DNA from: Desulfosudis oleivorans
Lineage (GTDB): Bacteria; Desulfobacterota; Desulfobacteria; Desulfobacterales; SURF-7
Length of the DNA stretch: 64,000 bases
Reading direction: 5' to 3'
NCBI GenBank assembly: GCA_020723325.1
Contig: DYJD01000034.1
Location: forward strand, 1-64,000
Positions 39,631 to 48,048 of the stretch are shown here, piece by piece (positions within the stretch are counted from its first letter, which is position 1; every line of letters begins with the position of its first letter). Under the pieces are notes generated by a model, which was given only the letters and a program-made list of their open reading frames with translations, made no database searches and had not been told where the DNA came from. A program made the translations under genes and the position numbers.

Positions 39631-42573
39631 TTATGATAAAGAAAGCAGGTCAATCAATTGTTCGCGGGAAAAGACTTTGGTGACGGCCGGATCATCTTCC
39701 GTCACGATATTGTCCATCAGATCCCGTTTTTTGGCGATGATGGCGGCGATTTTTTCCTCCAGGGTGCCCTGGGTGATGAGTTTGAACACCTGAACTCCGC
39801 GGTTTTGACCGATGCGGTGCACCCGGTCCGTGGCCTGGTCTTCCCGGGCCGCGTTCCACCAGCGGTCGTAGTGGATCACCATGGAAGCCGCCACCAGGTC
39901 GATGCCGGTGCCGCCGGCCTTGAGACTACCCACAAATACCCGGCAGGCCGGATCAGTATTGAATTGATGGATGATGTCCCCGCGTTTGCGGCTTTGGCCT
40001 GTGAGGGTGACGGCGCCGATGTCTTCCCGGTCCAGATAGTGCTTGATTATCCGAACCATGCCCACATACTGGCTGTACACCACGATTTTCTGACCGCTGG
40101 CCAGGCCTTCGGCCATGAGTTCCTTGAATAATTCCCATTTGCCCGAGGCATACCGTTCATAGTCGCTTTCCCGGCCTTCCAGCAAGGCCGGGTGGTTGCA
40201 GATTTGTTTCAAGATATTCAGCACGGCAAAGATGTGCAGGTAGGGGATCTCGTTGCTGTTTTCCCGCAGGATGGAAAGGAGCCGGCGGCCTTTGGACTGA
40301 ATGGCGTGGTTGTAAAGGGTGACCTGGTCCTCGCTCAGGGAACAGAAACGCAGGTCCTCGATCTTGGGAGGCAATTCATCCAGCACGGTTTTTTTCAGGC
40401 GCCGCAGGGTAAAAGGAGCGATGAGCCGGCTGAGTTCCTTGGCCCGGCCGCTGTTGGGATACTGGGAGATGGGCTGAACATAGCGCATGTCAAAAACCGT
40501 GTCGCTGCCGAGATAGCCCGGCACAGATAGATCCATGAGGGCCTTGAGCTCGCCCAGGTGATTTTCAATGGGGGTGCCGCTCACGCACAGCTTCATCTCC
40601 GCCCGGATCGCCTGGGCCGCCTCATAAACCTTGGTGGCGGGGTTCTTGATATTTTGGGCCTCGTCGAAAACCGCAAGGGTAAAGGTGCGTTGGTTCAGGA
40701 TGGGCAGATCCCGCCACAGCAGCCCATAGGAAGTCAGCAAGACACCTTCCTTTGCAACGGCATTGGAATCCCGTTCCGTGCCGTGGTAGATGGCGGCCTG
40801 CAACCCTGGGGCGTGCGCCTTGATCTTATCCGCCCAATGGCTGAGCACGGTGGTGGGGCAGACCACCAGGAAAGGCCTGTCCACGTTTTTGTGCTCCTTG
40901 AGCCAGACCATCAGGGCCATGACTTGATGGGTTTTACCCAGACCCATGTCGTCGCACAACAATCCGCCGAAACGGTTCTCATATAGAAAGGACAGCCATT
41001 CGCTTCCCAGGGTCTGGTAGGGCCGCAAGGTGGAGGTCATACCGCCTAGTTCCGGCAGGGGGGTGGCGGGCCGCAAAGCCAGGGCCTGCTGCAAGCGTAG
41101 AGCCAAAGTGTCCGTGCCGGTCACTTTCAAAGGACTTTCGCTGCCGGCTTGCAGGCGATACAGATCCAAGGCTGAAAGGCGGAAGGCGCCTGAGAGGGGA
41201 TCGGCGCTGCCGGCCTGGAGTATTTGATTCATGAGGGCATGCTCGTCACCCTGAAAGGACTGACAATCGATAAAACCGCCGGGAACGGGAATAAAGCGTT
41301 GCTTGGTTTTGCGGGCTGATAGAATTTCCTGGAGGGATATAGTGTTGTTGCCCAGGCCGTAATGGATGGATAGCCAGTACCAGTCCCGTTCAATGGCTTT
41401 GGGTTCGATTTCAATGCGCTCAAAGGTTCTGAAAATGCGCATGTTGCGCACGCTGTCATCCACCAGGTGGGGCGGGCCCCAGATGCTGTCCCCCAGTTTT
41501 GCGAGGATGGCCGGTATTTTTTCGTTTTTCACGATTTTGGTAAAGGCCTGCTGGAATTGCTCGGCCAGTAGGTCCGGCTGCTCAATCCGAACAAAGCGCC
41601 GGATTTCCGGCCAATAGAACAGGTCTTCATAGCGGAAGTTTTCCAGTTCCTTACGTTCCCGATACAAGGAGCGGCCCTGATCGTCGCTGAAATAGAGGTA
41701 GCGCTGCAACACCAGATCCTTGCGCTGGTTCAGGCGGATGCGCACCACGGATTTCACCGGCACGGGATGGATTTTGAATTCCTCGGCATTGTTCAGGTCG
41801 CCTTTCAGGCCGGCAACAAGAGCCGGCACCCTTTCCCGGGCAATCGGCAGGCTGAAAAGCGGGCGTTTTTCCTGGTCATGGGCCCTGAGACTGAAAACCC
41901 CGGTGCGCGGCGCGATTTCGGCCTGCAAGCCAATCGGGGCCTTGTCCATGCGCCGAAAAAGATGATACATCACCCGATACCAGAGGCTGTTCTCCAGGGC
42001 CAAGCGGCGGGTCATGGCCCCGCGGGCGAGCATGGCCCGCTCGGTTTCCGTATAGGTCAGGGCCGCCATCTGCCGCAAAATGTCCAGCCGATGGAATGCG
42101 GATTTGCCCTTGACCCGGTAACTGCAGCGGGATACAAACAGGGCGGCATCCGACCAGGCCGTGTCCATGTCGCTTCCCGGCAAAACCGGATGATAGGTAA
42201 AAAGCAGACTGCCTTTGGAATCCAGGACTTCGATGGGGCCGCCTGCCTCAGCAGCATCGGGTTGCAGGGTGACTTCTTCCGGGGTCCGGCGGGAGATATC
42301 GAAAAGCACGGCAGCCCAGCGATGGAGCGCGCTGTTGCGAAAGGGTGTATCAAAGCCGCCCTGGGAAAAAAGGTCCTGATTGTTTTTGAGGAACCCGGAC
42401 AATTCCTTCTGGTGATGACAGGTGCCGCGTTTGGAGGCCGGGCAGGTGCAGGCGCGATAGTCCCTTCCGGATTTGTCCGCCTTGACCCACATGGCCACGC
42501 CGGGCTTGGGATCATCCGGTTTTGGAAAGAGGGTAATGCCCTGGCGATGGAATTCGATGCGCGGATCCGGCAA
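39631..42573 (-). CDS. SWIM/SNF2-family helicase-like ATPase
   Basis: A 980-residue protein. A SWIM zinc finger (CTCPASKRGTCHH) lies within the first 65 residues. The SNF2 motor has motif I DDMGLGKT, motif II DEAQ (VFDEAQNIKNP), motif III SGTPIENHLGELKALMD, motif V GGTGIDLVAASMVIHYDRWWNAAREDQATDRVHRIGQ. It acts on DNA or DNA-protein complexes. The reading frame is open much further upstream, but that part overlaps the DeoR gene out of frame. A TTG at 42573, 7 nt after a GAGGA and right after the DeoR stop, is the most sensible start. It is coupled to the repressor gene, an uncommon pairing. Confidence 0.85.
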   Translation of the reverse strand: MPDPRIEFHRQGITLFPKPDDPKPGVAMWVKADKSGRDYRACTCPASKRGTCHHQKELSGFLKNNQDLFSQGGFDTPFRNSALHRWAAVLFDISRRTPEEVTLQPDAAEAGGPIEVLDSKGSLLFTYHPVLPGSDMDTAWSDAALFVSRCSYRVKGKSAFHRLDILRQMAALTYTETERAMLARGAMTRRLALENSLWYRVMYHLFRRMDKAPIGLQAEIAPRTGVFSLRAHDQEKRPLFSLPIARERVPALVAGLKGDLNNAEEFKIHPVPVKSVVRIRLNQRKDLVLQRYLYFSDDQGRSLYRERKELENFRYEDLFYWPEIRRFVRIEQPDLLAEQFQQAFTKIVKNEKIPAILAKLGDSIWGPPHLVDDSVRNMRIFRTFERIEIEPKAIERDWYWLSIHYGLGNNTISLQEILSARKTKQRFIPVPGGFIDCQSFQGDEHALMNQILQAGSADPLSGAFRLSALDLYRLQAGSESPLKVTGTDTLALRLQQALALRPATPLPELGGMTSTLRPYQTLGSEWLSFLYENRFGGLLCDDMGLGKTHQVMALMVWLKEHKNVDRPFLVVCPTTVLSHWADKIKAHAPGLQAAIYHGTERDSNAVAKEGVLLTSYGLLWRDLPILNQRTFTLAVFDEAQNIKNPATKVYEAAQAIRAEMKLCVSGTPIENHLGELKALMDLSVPGYLGSDTVFDMRYVQPISQYPNSGRAKELSRLIAPFTLRRLKKTVLDELPPKIEDLRFCSLSEDQVTLYNHAIQSKGRRLLSILRENSNEIPYLHIFAVLNILKQICNHPALLEGRESDYERYASGKWELFKELMAEGLASGQKIVVYSQYVGMVRIIKHYLDREDIGAVTLTGQSRKRGDIIHQFNTDPACRVFVGSLKAGGTGIDLVAASMVIHYDRWWNAAREDQATDRVHRIGQNRGVQVFKLITQGTLEEKIAAIIAKKRDLMDNIVTEDDPAVTKVFSREQLIDLLSLS

Positions 42574-42577
42574 ATCT

Positions 42578-43423
42578 TCAATCCTCGCCGGCAACGAACA
42601 AGCGCGTTTCCGTGGTTTCCAGATAGTCATGCAGGGCTTCCGGCAGGGGCCGGTCGGTGAAAAGGGCGTGGATTTCAGATAAATTCCCCAGCCGCACCAT
42701 GGCGTTCCGGCCGAATTTGGTATGGTCGGCGGCCAGATATACGGTGCGGGAATTGTCGATGATGGCCCGGGCCGCCCGGACTTCCCGGTAGTCGAAATCC
42801 AACAAAGTCCCGTCCAGGTCGATGCCGCTGATGCCGATGATGCCGAAATCCACCTTGAACTGGCGGATGAAATCCACCGTGGCCTCGCCGATGATGCCGC
42901 CATCCCGGCTGCGCACCACGCCACCGGCCACGATCACTTCAAAGCTGTCGTTTTTTTTCAGAATGGAGGCCACGTTGAGGTTGTTGGTGATTACCCGCAG
43001 GCCACGGTGGGAGCACAGGGCTTCAGCCACGGCTTCGGTGGTGGTGCCGATATTAATGAAGAGGGAAGCATGGTTGGGGATGTGGCGCGCCAAGGTATGG
43101 GCGATTTTTTGTTTTTCCCGCAGGCAGAGCACCTGGCGCTCAGGATAGGACACGTTCTCGGTGCTGAGGGCGTTGGCGGCCCCGCCATGGTAGCGCAGCA
43201 ACAGTCCATCGGTGCTGAGGGTGTTGATGTCCCGGCGGATGGTCTGGGGGGTCACGTTGAATTGCTGGGCCAGGGTTTCGATGGTTACAAAGCCTTGTTC
43301 CCGGACGGTTTCCACAATGCGGGCATGCCGGTCTCGTACCGGGCCGGATTTGCTTTCGTTCGGAGACGGCGGCGACGGGTTGTTCCCATCTCCTGCAATT
43401 TCTTTGCTGCTGCGTTTGTCCAT
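42578..43423 (-). CDS. glpR: DeoR-family repressor, GlpR-like
   Basis: A 281-residue regulator. The DeoR HTH reads [50 protein letters not shown] (about 34-83). The sugar-phosphate-isomerase-like sensor domain follows, with [17 protein letters not shown] and [17 protein letters not shown]. Some 25 extra residues precede the HTH. It is divergent from the glycerol ABC operon and so probably represses it, with glycerol 3-phosphate as inducer by analogy with GlpR. Two 17-bp repeats in the divergent gap are candidate sites. The SNF2 gene follows within 5 nt. Confidence 0.85.
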   Translation of the reverse strand: MDKRSSKEIAGDGNNPSPPSPNESKSGPVRDRHARIVETVREQGFVTIETLAQQFNVTPQTIRRDINTLSTDGLLLRYHGGAANALSTENVSYPERQVLCLREKQKIAHTLARHIPNHASLFINIGTTTEAVAEALCSHRGLRVITNNLNVASILKKNDSFEVIVAGGVVRSRDGGIIGEATVDFIRQFKVDFGIIGISGIDLDGTLLDFDYREVRAARAIIDNSRTVYLAADHTKFGRNAMVRLGNLSEIHALFTDRPLPEALHDYLETTETRLFVAGED

Positions 43424-43440
43424 GCCCCACTCCGGATGAT

Positions 43441-43472
43441 AATTTCAAATTTTAGATTTCAGATTTGAAATT
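43441..43472. repeat. Inverted repeat upstream of repressor
   Basis: AATTTCAAAT and ATTTGAAATT form a perfect 10-bp dyad with a 12-nt centre, 18 nt upstream of the repressor start. It may be an additional operator. Confidence 0.45.
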
Positions 43473-43487
43473 TGATTGTGCGTTGTA

Positions 43488-43535
43488 TTTTGTTTTTCGA
43501 AAATATAATTCATTTATTTTTTGTTTTTCGAAAAT
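43488..43535 (+). promoter_or_regulatory. Candidate GlpR operators, two 17-bp direct repeats
   Basis: TTTTGTTTTTCGAAAAT occurs exactly at 43488-43504 and 43519-43535. Each has a TTTTCGAAAA palindrome, similar to the TTCG-containing sites of GlpR-type repressors. They lie in the gap between the repressor and glpS. Confidence 0.6.
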
Positions 43536-43637
43536 TTCACGTGACAATATTGTTTGTTTGTGATATTTCCATGAAAAAAGAGAAAATGTCAAGCCTGATT
43601 GACGATTGCAACCATTTTCGTCCATGGGAGACAATAC

Positions 43638-44726
43638 ATGGGTCTTACGCTACAGAACCTAGATAAAACAGTCGGCCGTCAGATCCACCTCAAAGACATC
43701 CAACTTGAATTTGAAACCGGTTCCCGCAATATCATCCTGGGCCGGACCCTCTCCGGCAAGACTTCCTTGCTGCGCATCATTGCCGGGCTGGACCATCCCA
43801 GCCGCGGCCGCATCATCATGGACGGCAAGGACGTCACCGGTGTTTCCGTGCGCAAGCGCAATATCGCCATGGTCTACCAGCAATTCATCAATTATCCCTC
43901 CCTGACCATTTATGACAACATCGCCTCCCCCCTGAAAATGAGCGGACTTTCCCGAAATGAAATCGATGGGCGTGTGCGCGCAGCGGCTGAAATGCTTCAC
44001 CTGGAAAAACTGCTGGGACGCTTGCCTGCCGAGCTGAGCGGCGGCCAGCAGCAACGCACGGCCATTGCCCGGGCCCTGGTAAAGGACGCTGCTTTGCTGC
44101 TGCTGGACGAACCCCTGGTGAACCTGGACTACAAACTGCGGGAAGAGCTGCGGGTGGAATTGCAGGAGATCTTCAACAAAAGGGATTCCATTGTCATCTA
44201 TACCACCACCGAACCCACCGAGGCCTTGATGTTCGGCGGCAATATCGTGGTATTGGACGAGGGCCGGGTCCTGCAAACCGGACCCACCCCCCAGGTTTAC
44301 CACCATCCGGCCACTTTGAAAGTAGCCGAGGTCTTCAGTGATCCGCCCATCAATTATCTAAAGGCCGGCATTGACAAGGGGGTCCTGCAATTGGGTGACA
44401 ATATCCGTGTTCCCCTGAACGGGCGTTACAGCAGCTTAAGCCCGGGCAAGTACGTGGTGGGCATCCGTTCCAATCACCTGTGCTTGTCCCGCCGCCATGA
44501 AAAGGATACGGAATTCAAGGCCCGGGTGGAATTATCGGAAATCAACGGCTCGGAAACCTTTACCCATTTGAAGTACGGCGAAACCGCCCTGGTGGTTCAG
44601 GATGAGGGCGTTTTTCCCCATAAGATCGGCACGGAGATTTCCGTCTATGTGAGCCCCGATGCTTTTTTTATATATGATGAAGCCGGGGTGCTGAAGGCCT
44701 CCCCGGGTGCCGGGCAAAGGTCTTAA
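43638..44726 (+). CDS. glpS: Glycerol ABC transporter ATPase 1
   Basis: A 362-residue ATPase of the MalK/UgpC type, from the ATG at 43638. Walker A is GRTLSGKTSL, the signature LSGGQQQR is canonical, Walker B is LLLLDEPLVNLD, the Q-loop is YQQFINYP, and the usual switch His is replaced (TTTEPTEAL). A C-terminal TOBE-like domain (about 240-360) follows. In the GlpSTPQUV glycerol importer described in rhizobia, GlpS pairs with GlpT. It is the first gene of the operon and is 13 nt from glpT. Confidence 0.9.
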   Translation: MGLTLQNLDKTVGRQIHLKDIQLEFETGSRNIILGRTLSGKTSLLRIIAGLDHPSRGRIIMDGKDVTGVSVRKRNIAMVYQQFINYPSLTIYDNIASPLKMSGLSRNEIDGRVRAAAEMLHLEKLLGRLPAELSGGQQQRTAIARALVKDAALLLLDEPLVNLDYKLREELRVELQEIFNKRDSIVIYTTTEPTEALMFGGNIVVLDEGRVLQTGPTPQVYHHPATLKVAEVFSDPPINYLKAGIDKGVLQLGDNIRVPLNGRYSSLSPGKYVVGIRSNHLCLSRRHEKDTEFKARVELSEINGSETFTHLKYGETALVVQDEGVFPHKIGTEISVYVSPDAFFIYDEAGVLKASPGAGQRS

Positions 44727-44739
44727 CAAGGAGCAACCC

Positions 44740-45825
44740 ATGGCCAGAATCGAGCTGAACAACATCGCCCACAGCTATTTGCATAATCCCAAGAGTGAGG
44801 CGGATTACGCCTTGAAGCGCATCCACTATGAATGGGAAGACGGCGGCGCCTATGCCTTGCTCGGGCCTTCCGGCTGCGGCAAGACCACCTTGCTCAATAT
44901 CATCTCCGGTCTCCTGATCCCTAGCGAAGGCAAGGTCCTGTTCGACGGCCGGGAAATGACCCAATTGCCGCCGGAGAAAAGAAACATCGCCCAGGTTTTT
45001 CAATTTCCGGTTTTATACGACACCATGTCGGTATTTGACAATCTCGCTTTCCCTTTGCGAAACCGCCGCGTGCCGGCAAAGGAAGTGACGCGCAGGGTCC
45101 AGGAAGTGGCTGAGATATTGGAATTGACACCCTTCTTGAAATACAAGGCCGCGGGCATGACCGCCGACGCCAAACAAAAAATTTCCCTGGGCCGGGGGCT
45201 GGTGCGCAGCGACGTGGCGGCCATTTTGTTTGATGAACCCTTGACGGTCATTGATCCGCACTTGAAATGGCTGCTGCGGCGCAAATTGAAGGAAATCCAC
45301 GACCAGTTGAAATTAACCCTGATTTATGTGACCCATGATCAGGTGGAGGCCATGACCTTTGCCGAGAAGGTGATGGTCATGTACGAAGGCGAACTGGTTC
45401 AGATCGGCACTCCCCAGGAACTGTTCGAAACGCCGCAGCATAAATTCGTGGGCTATTTTATCGGCAGTCCCGGCATGAATTTTCTGAATTGCACTTTGGA
45501 TGGAAATGTGGCCCGGGTGGACGGCGCCGGGATCCGGCTGGCGGATGAAACCGCGGCCCTGGGCGCCAAAGCCAAAGGCAAGCTGGAACTGGGCATCCGG
45601 CCCATGTACTTGGAAGTGCAGACCAGGAAGACCGAGGGGGCTGTTCCAGCCCAGGTCCGGCTGGTGGAAGATCAGGGCGCCTATAAAATCATTACGCTGG
45701 AAATGGCCGGTGCCATCCTGCGCGCCAAGCTGGGTGAGGATAAGCCTGTGCCGGAAAAAGAGGCCTGGCTTGGATTTCCGCGGGAGAAGATCCGGCTTTT
45801 CGCAGACGAACGTTTGATCAGATAG
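44740..45825 (+). CDS. glpT: Glycerol ABC transporter ATPase 2
   Basis: A 361-residue ATPase from the ATG at 44740 (AAGGAG). Walker A is GPSGCGKTTL, Walker B AILFDEPLTVID, and the switch region YVTHDQVEAMTFAEKV keeps the His. The signature motif is degenerate: MTADAKQKISLGR in place of LSGGQ. With GlpS (normal signature, altered H-loop) this gives an asymmetric heterodimer with one canonical site. The TOBE-like C-terminus is present. Not to be confused with the E. coli glycerol-3-phosphate antiporter of the same name. Confidence 0.9.
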   Translation: MARIELNNIAHSYLHNPKSEADYALKRIHYEWEDGGAYALLGPSGCGKTTLLNIISGLLIPSEGKVLFDGREMTQLPPEKRNIAQVFQFPVLYDTMSVFDNLAFPLRNRRVPAKEVTRRVQEVAEILELTPFLKYKAAGMTADAKQKISLGRGLVRSDVAAILFDEPLTVIDPHLKWLLRRKLKEIHDQLKLTLIYVTHDQVEAMTFAEKVMVMYEGELVQIGTPQELFETPQHKFVGYFIGSPGMNFLNCTLDGNVARVDGAGIRLADETAALGAKAKGKLELGIRPMYLEVQTRKTEGAVPAQVRLVEDQGAYKIITLEMAGAILRAKLGEDKPVPEKEAWLGFPREKIRLFADERLIR

Positions 45826-45835
45826 GAGTGCGAGC

Positions 45836-46708
45836 ATGGAAAAATGGGCAAGCAACAAGGCCTGGTTCCTGGTGTTGCCGGTTTTCGTCATTGTGGCCTT
45901 CAGCGCCATCCTGCCGTTGATGACGGTGGTGAATTATTCGGTTCAGGATATTTTCGGGCCTGGCCAGAGTGTCTTTGTCGGCACGGAATTTTTTAAGCAG
46001 GTCTTGGCCGACAGCCGTTTGCACGAAGCCCTGTTACGTCAGTTTTTGTTTTCAGCACTGGTGCTGCTCATCGAGATCCCCCTGGGGGTCCTGATCGCAC
46101 TGGCCATGCCGCGTAAGGGTGTATGGGTGTCCGCCTGCCTGGTTACCCTGGCGCTGCCCCTGCTCATTCCCTGGAATGTCATCGGCACCATCTGGATCAT
46201 CTTCACCCGGCCGGATATCGGTCTTTTGGGCTCCACCATCAACCACCTGGGGCTGGCTTTTGATCACACCGCCAGCCCCATGGACGCCTGGGTTACGGTG
46301 ATGTTGATGGAGGTATGGCATTGGACCCCCCTGGTGGTCTTGTTGGCCTATGCCGGCCTGCGCTCCATTCCTGAAGCTTATTATCAGGCGGCCAAAATCG
46401 ACGGGGCCTCATCCTGGGCCATATTCCGCTATATTCAACTGCCCAAGATGCGCGGGGTGCTCACCATTGCCGTGCTGCTGCGTTTCATGGACAGTTTCCT
46501 GATTTATGCCGAGCCTTTTGTCCTCACCGGCGGCGGACCGGGCAATGCCACCACTTTCCTGTCCATCTACCTGGTCAAGATTGCCCTTGGGCAATTTGAT
46601 CTGGGACCGGCCGCGGCTTTTTCCATTATTTATTTTCTCATCATTCTGTTGTTCAGTTTTATTTTTTATCAAGCCCTGCAGAATGTCGGCAAAGGAGGCC
46701 GGTCATGA
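45836..46708 (+). CDS. glpP: Glycerol ABC transporter permease 1
   Basis: A 290-residue MalF-type permease with six predicted membrane helices. The first is at residues 9-30 (AWFLVLPVFVIVAFSAILPLM). The coupling-helix EAA motif reads YYQAAKIDGASSWAIFRYIQLPKM (about 182-205). It overlaps glpQ by 4 nt (ATGA), so the permeases are co-translated. Confidence 0.9.
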   Translation: MEKWASNKAWFLVLPVFVIVAFSAILPLMTVVNYSVQDIFGPGQSVFVGTEFFKQVLADSRLHEALLRQFLFSALVLLIEIPLGVLIALAMPRKGVWVSACLVTLALPLLIPWNVIGTIWIIFTRPDIGLLGSTINHLGLAFDHTASPMDAWVTVMLMEVWHWTPLVVLLAYAGLRSIPEAYYQAAKIDGASSWAIFRYIQLPKMRGVLTIAVLLRFMDSFLIYAEPFVLTGGGPGNATTFLSIYLVKIALGQFDLGPAAAFSIIYFLIILLFSFIFYQALQNVGKGGRS

Positions 46709-47508
46709 AGATCAGAAAAAGAACCTTCGGCTTGGCCCTGTATTGCGGCCTGTTGATGTTGCCGATCTACTGGATGCTCAACATGTCCCTGCGCACCAAC
46801 GCCGATATACTCGGGCATTTCGCCTTTTATCCCAAAGATGCGACGTTGATGAATTACATCAACATCTTCACCGACAAGGCCTGGTACTCCGGATACATCA
46901 ATTCCATCATCTATGTCAGCATCAATACCCTGATTTCCCTGGCAACGGCTTTACCCGCGGCCTACGCTTTTTCGCGCTATCGCTTTCTGGGGGACAAGCA
47001 TATGTTTTTTTGGTTGCTCACCAACCGCATGGCGCCGGCAGCGGTTTTCGCCCTGCCTTTTTTCCAGCTGTATTCCACCGTGGCCCTGATCGACACCCAC
47101 ATCGCCGTGGCCCTGGCCCATTGCCTGTTCAATGTGCCCCTGGCAGTCTGGATTCTGGAAGGGTTCATGTCGGGTATCCCCCGGGAAATAGATGAAACCG
47201 CATTCATCGACGGTTACGGGTTTCCGCGCTTTTTCGTCACCATTTTTATCCCGCTGATCCGGGCCGGCGTGGGGGTCACGGCCTTTTTTTGCTTCATGTT
47301 TTCCTGGGTGGAGCTTTTGTTCGCCCGGACCTTGACCACCACCAACGCCAAGCCTATTGCCGCCACCATGACCCGCACCGTGAGCGCCACGGGTCTGGAT
47401 TGGGGCCTTTTGGCCGCGGCCGGTGTCTTGACCATTGTTCCGGGAGCTTTGGTGATCTGGTTTGTCCGTAATCATTTGGCCAAGGGCTTTGCCCTGGGCC
47501 GGGTATAG
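46705..47508 (+). CDS. glpQ: Glycerol ABC transporter permease 2
   Basis: A 267-residue MalG-type permease with about six membrane helices (first at residues 7-26). The EAA-like motif is REIDETAFIDGYGFPRFFVTIFIPLIRAG (about 157-185). It ends 12 nt before glpU. Pairs with GlpP. The name follows the rhizobial glycerol operon and does not denote the glycerophosphodiesterase. Confidence 0.9.
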   Translation: MKIRKRTFGLALYCGLLMLPIYWMLNMSLRTNADILGHFAFYPKDATLMNYINIFTDKAWYSGYINSIIYVSINTLISLATALPAAYAFSRYRFLGDKHMFFWLLTNRMAPAAVFALPFFQLYSTVALIDTHIAVALAHCLFNVPLAVWILEGFMSGIPREIDETAFIDGYGFPRFFVTIFIPLIRAGVGVTAFFCFMFSWVELLFARTLTTTNAKPIAATMTRTVSATGLDWGLLAAAGVLTIVPGALVIWFVRNHLAKGFALGRV

Positions 47509-47520
47509 GGAGGAACTGTC

Positions 47521-47799
47521 ATGAGTTTGGACTGGATGGCCTGGACCTTTCCCACCGCCGTATTTTTTATCAGCATTGTTGTGATCTTGGCAGCCATGAC
47601 CATCTGGCAGGTCCTTTGGCCCAGCATGGAACGGAGAGGCTTTCTGCCCATCACGACAACCCCGGGGGACCGTCTTTTTATCGGCCTGCTGGGAAGCGCC
47701 TATATTCATCTTGCCTGGATCGGACTCACCGGTCTAACACTTTGGATTGCTTTTGGGCTTGCAATCCTATGGCTGGTTGTGGTAATGATCTGGGGGTAG
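47521..47799 (+). CDS. glpU: DUF2160 small membrane protein
   Basis: A 92-residue protein with two to three hydrophobic segments (about 8-30, 52-70, 70-91). Conserved DUF2160 features are visible: MTIWQVLWPSMERRGFLPITTTPGDRLFIGLLGSAYIHLAWIGLTG. It is found between the permease and binding-protein genes of GlpSTPQUV operons and is thought to be an accessory membrane component. Confidence 0.85.
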   Translation: MSLDWMAWTFPTAVFFISIVVILAAMTIWQVLWPSMERRGFLPITTTPGDRLFIGLLGSAYIHLAWIGLTGLTLWIAFGLAILWLVVVMIWG

Positions 47800-48048
47800 A
47801 ACTAGGGAAATAATGCCCCAGAACCACTATAACCGAGTCTGTTTTATATTCTGAATTTAAAATCCCGTTTTCCATTACCGTAATTTTTTTTCATTATCAT
47901 TTTATTTTATTGCTGTTTTACTGGAATCACCTGTTTTTCACAGAGCGACAACAAGCAGCGTTTATGTGGTTCGGTGTTTATCGGCCTTCGCACCGGATGC
48001 ATAAACCCCTCAAAACACTTTTGAAGGCCGCAACAAGGAGGAAACAGC

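Noticed and set aside
42574-42924. N-terminal extension of the SNF2 frame
   Set aside because: The extension lies over the DeoR gene out of frame, rich in Ser/Trp/Pro as expected for a shadow frame.
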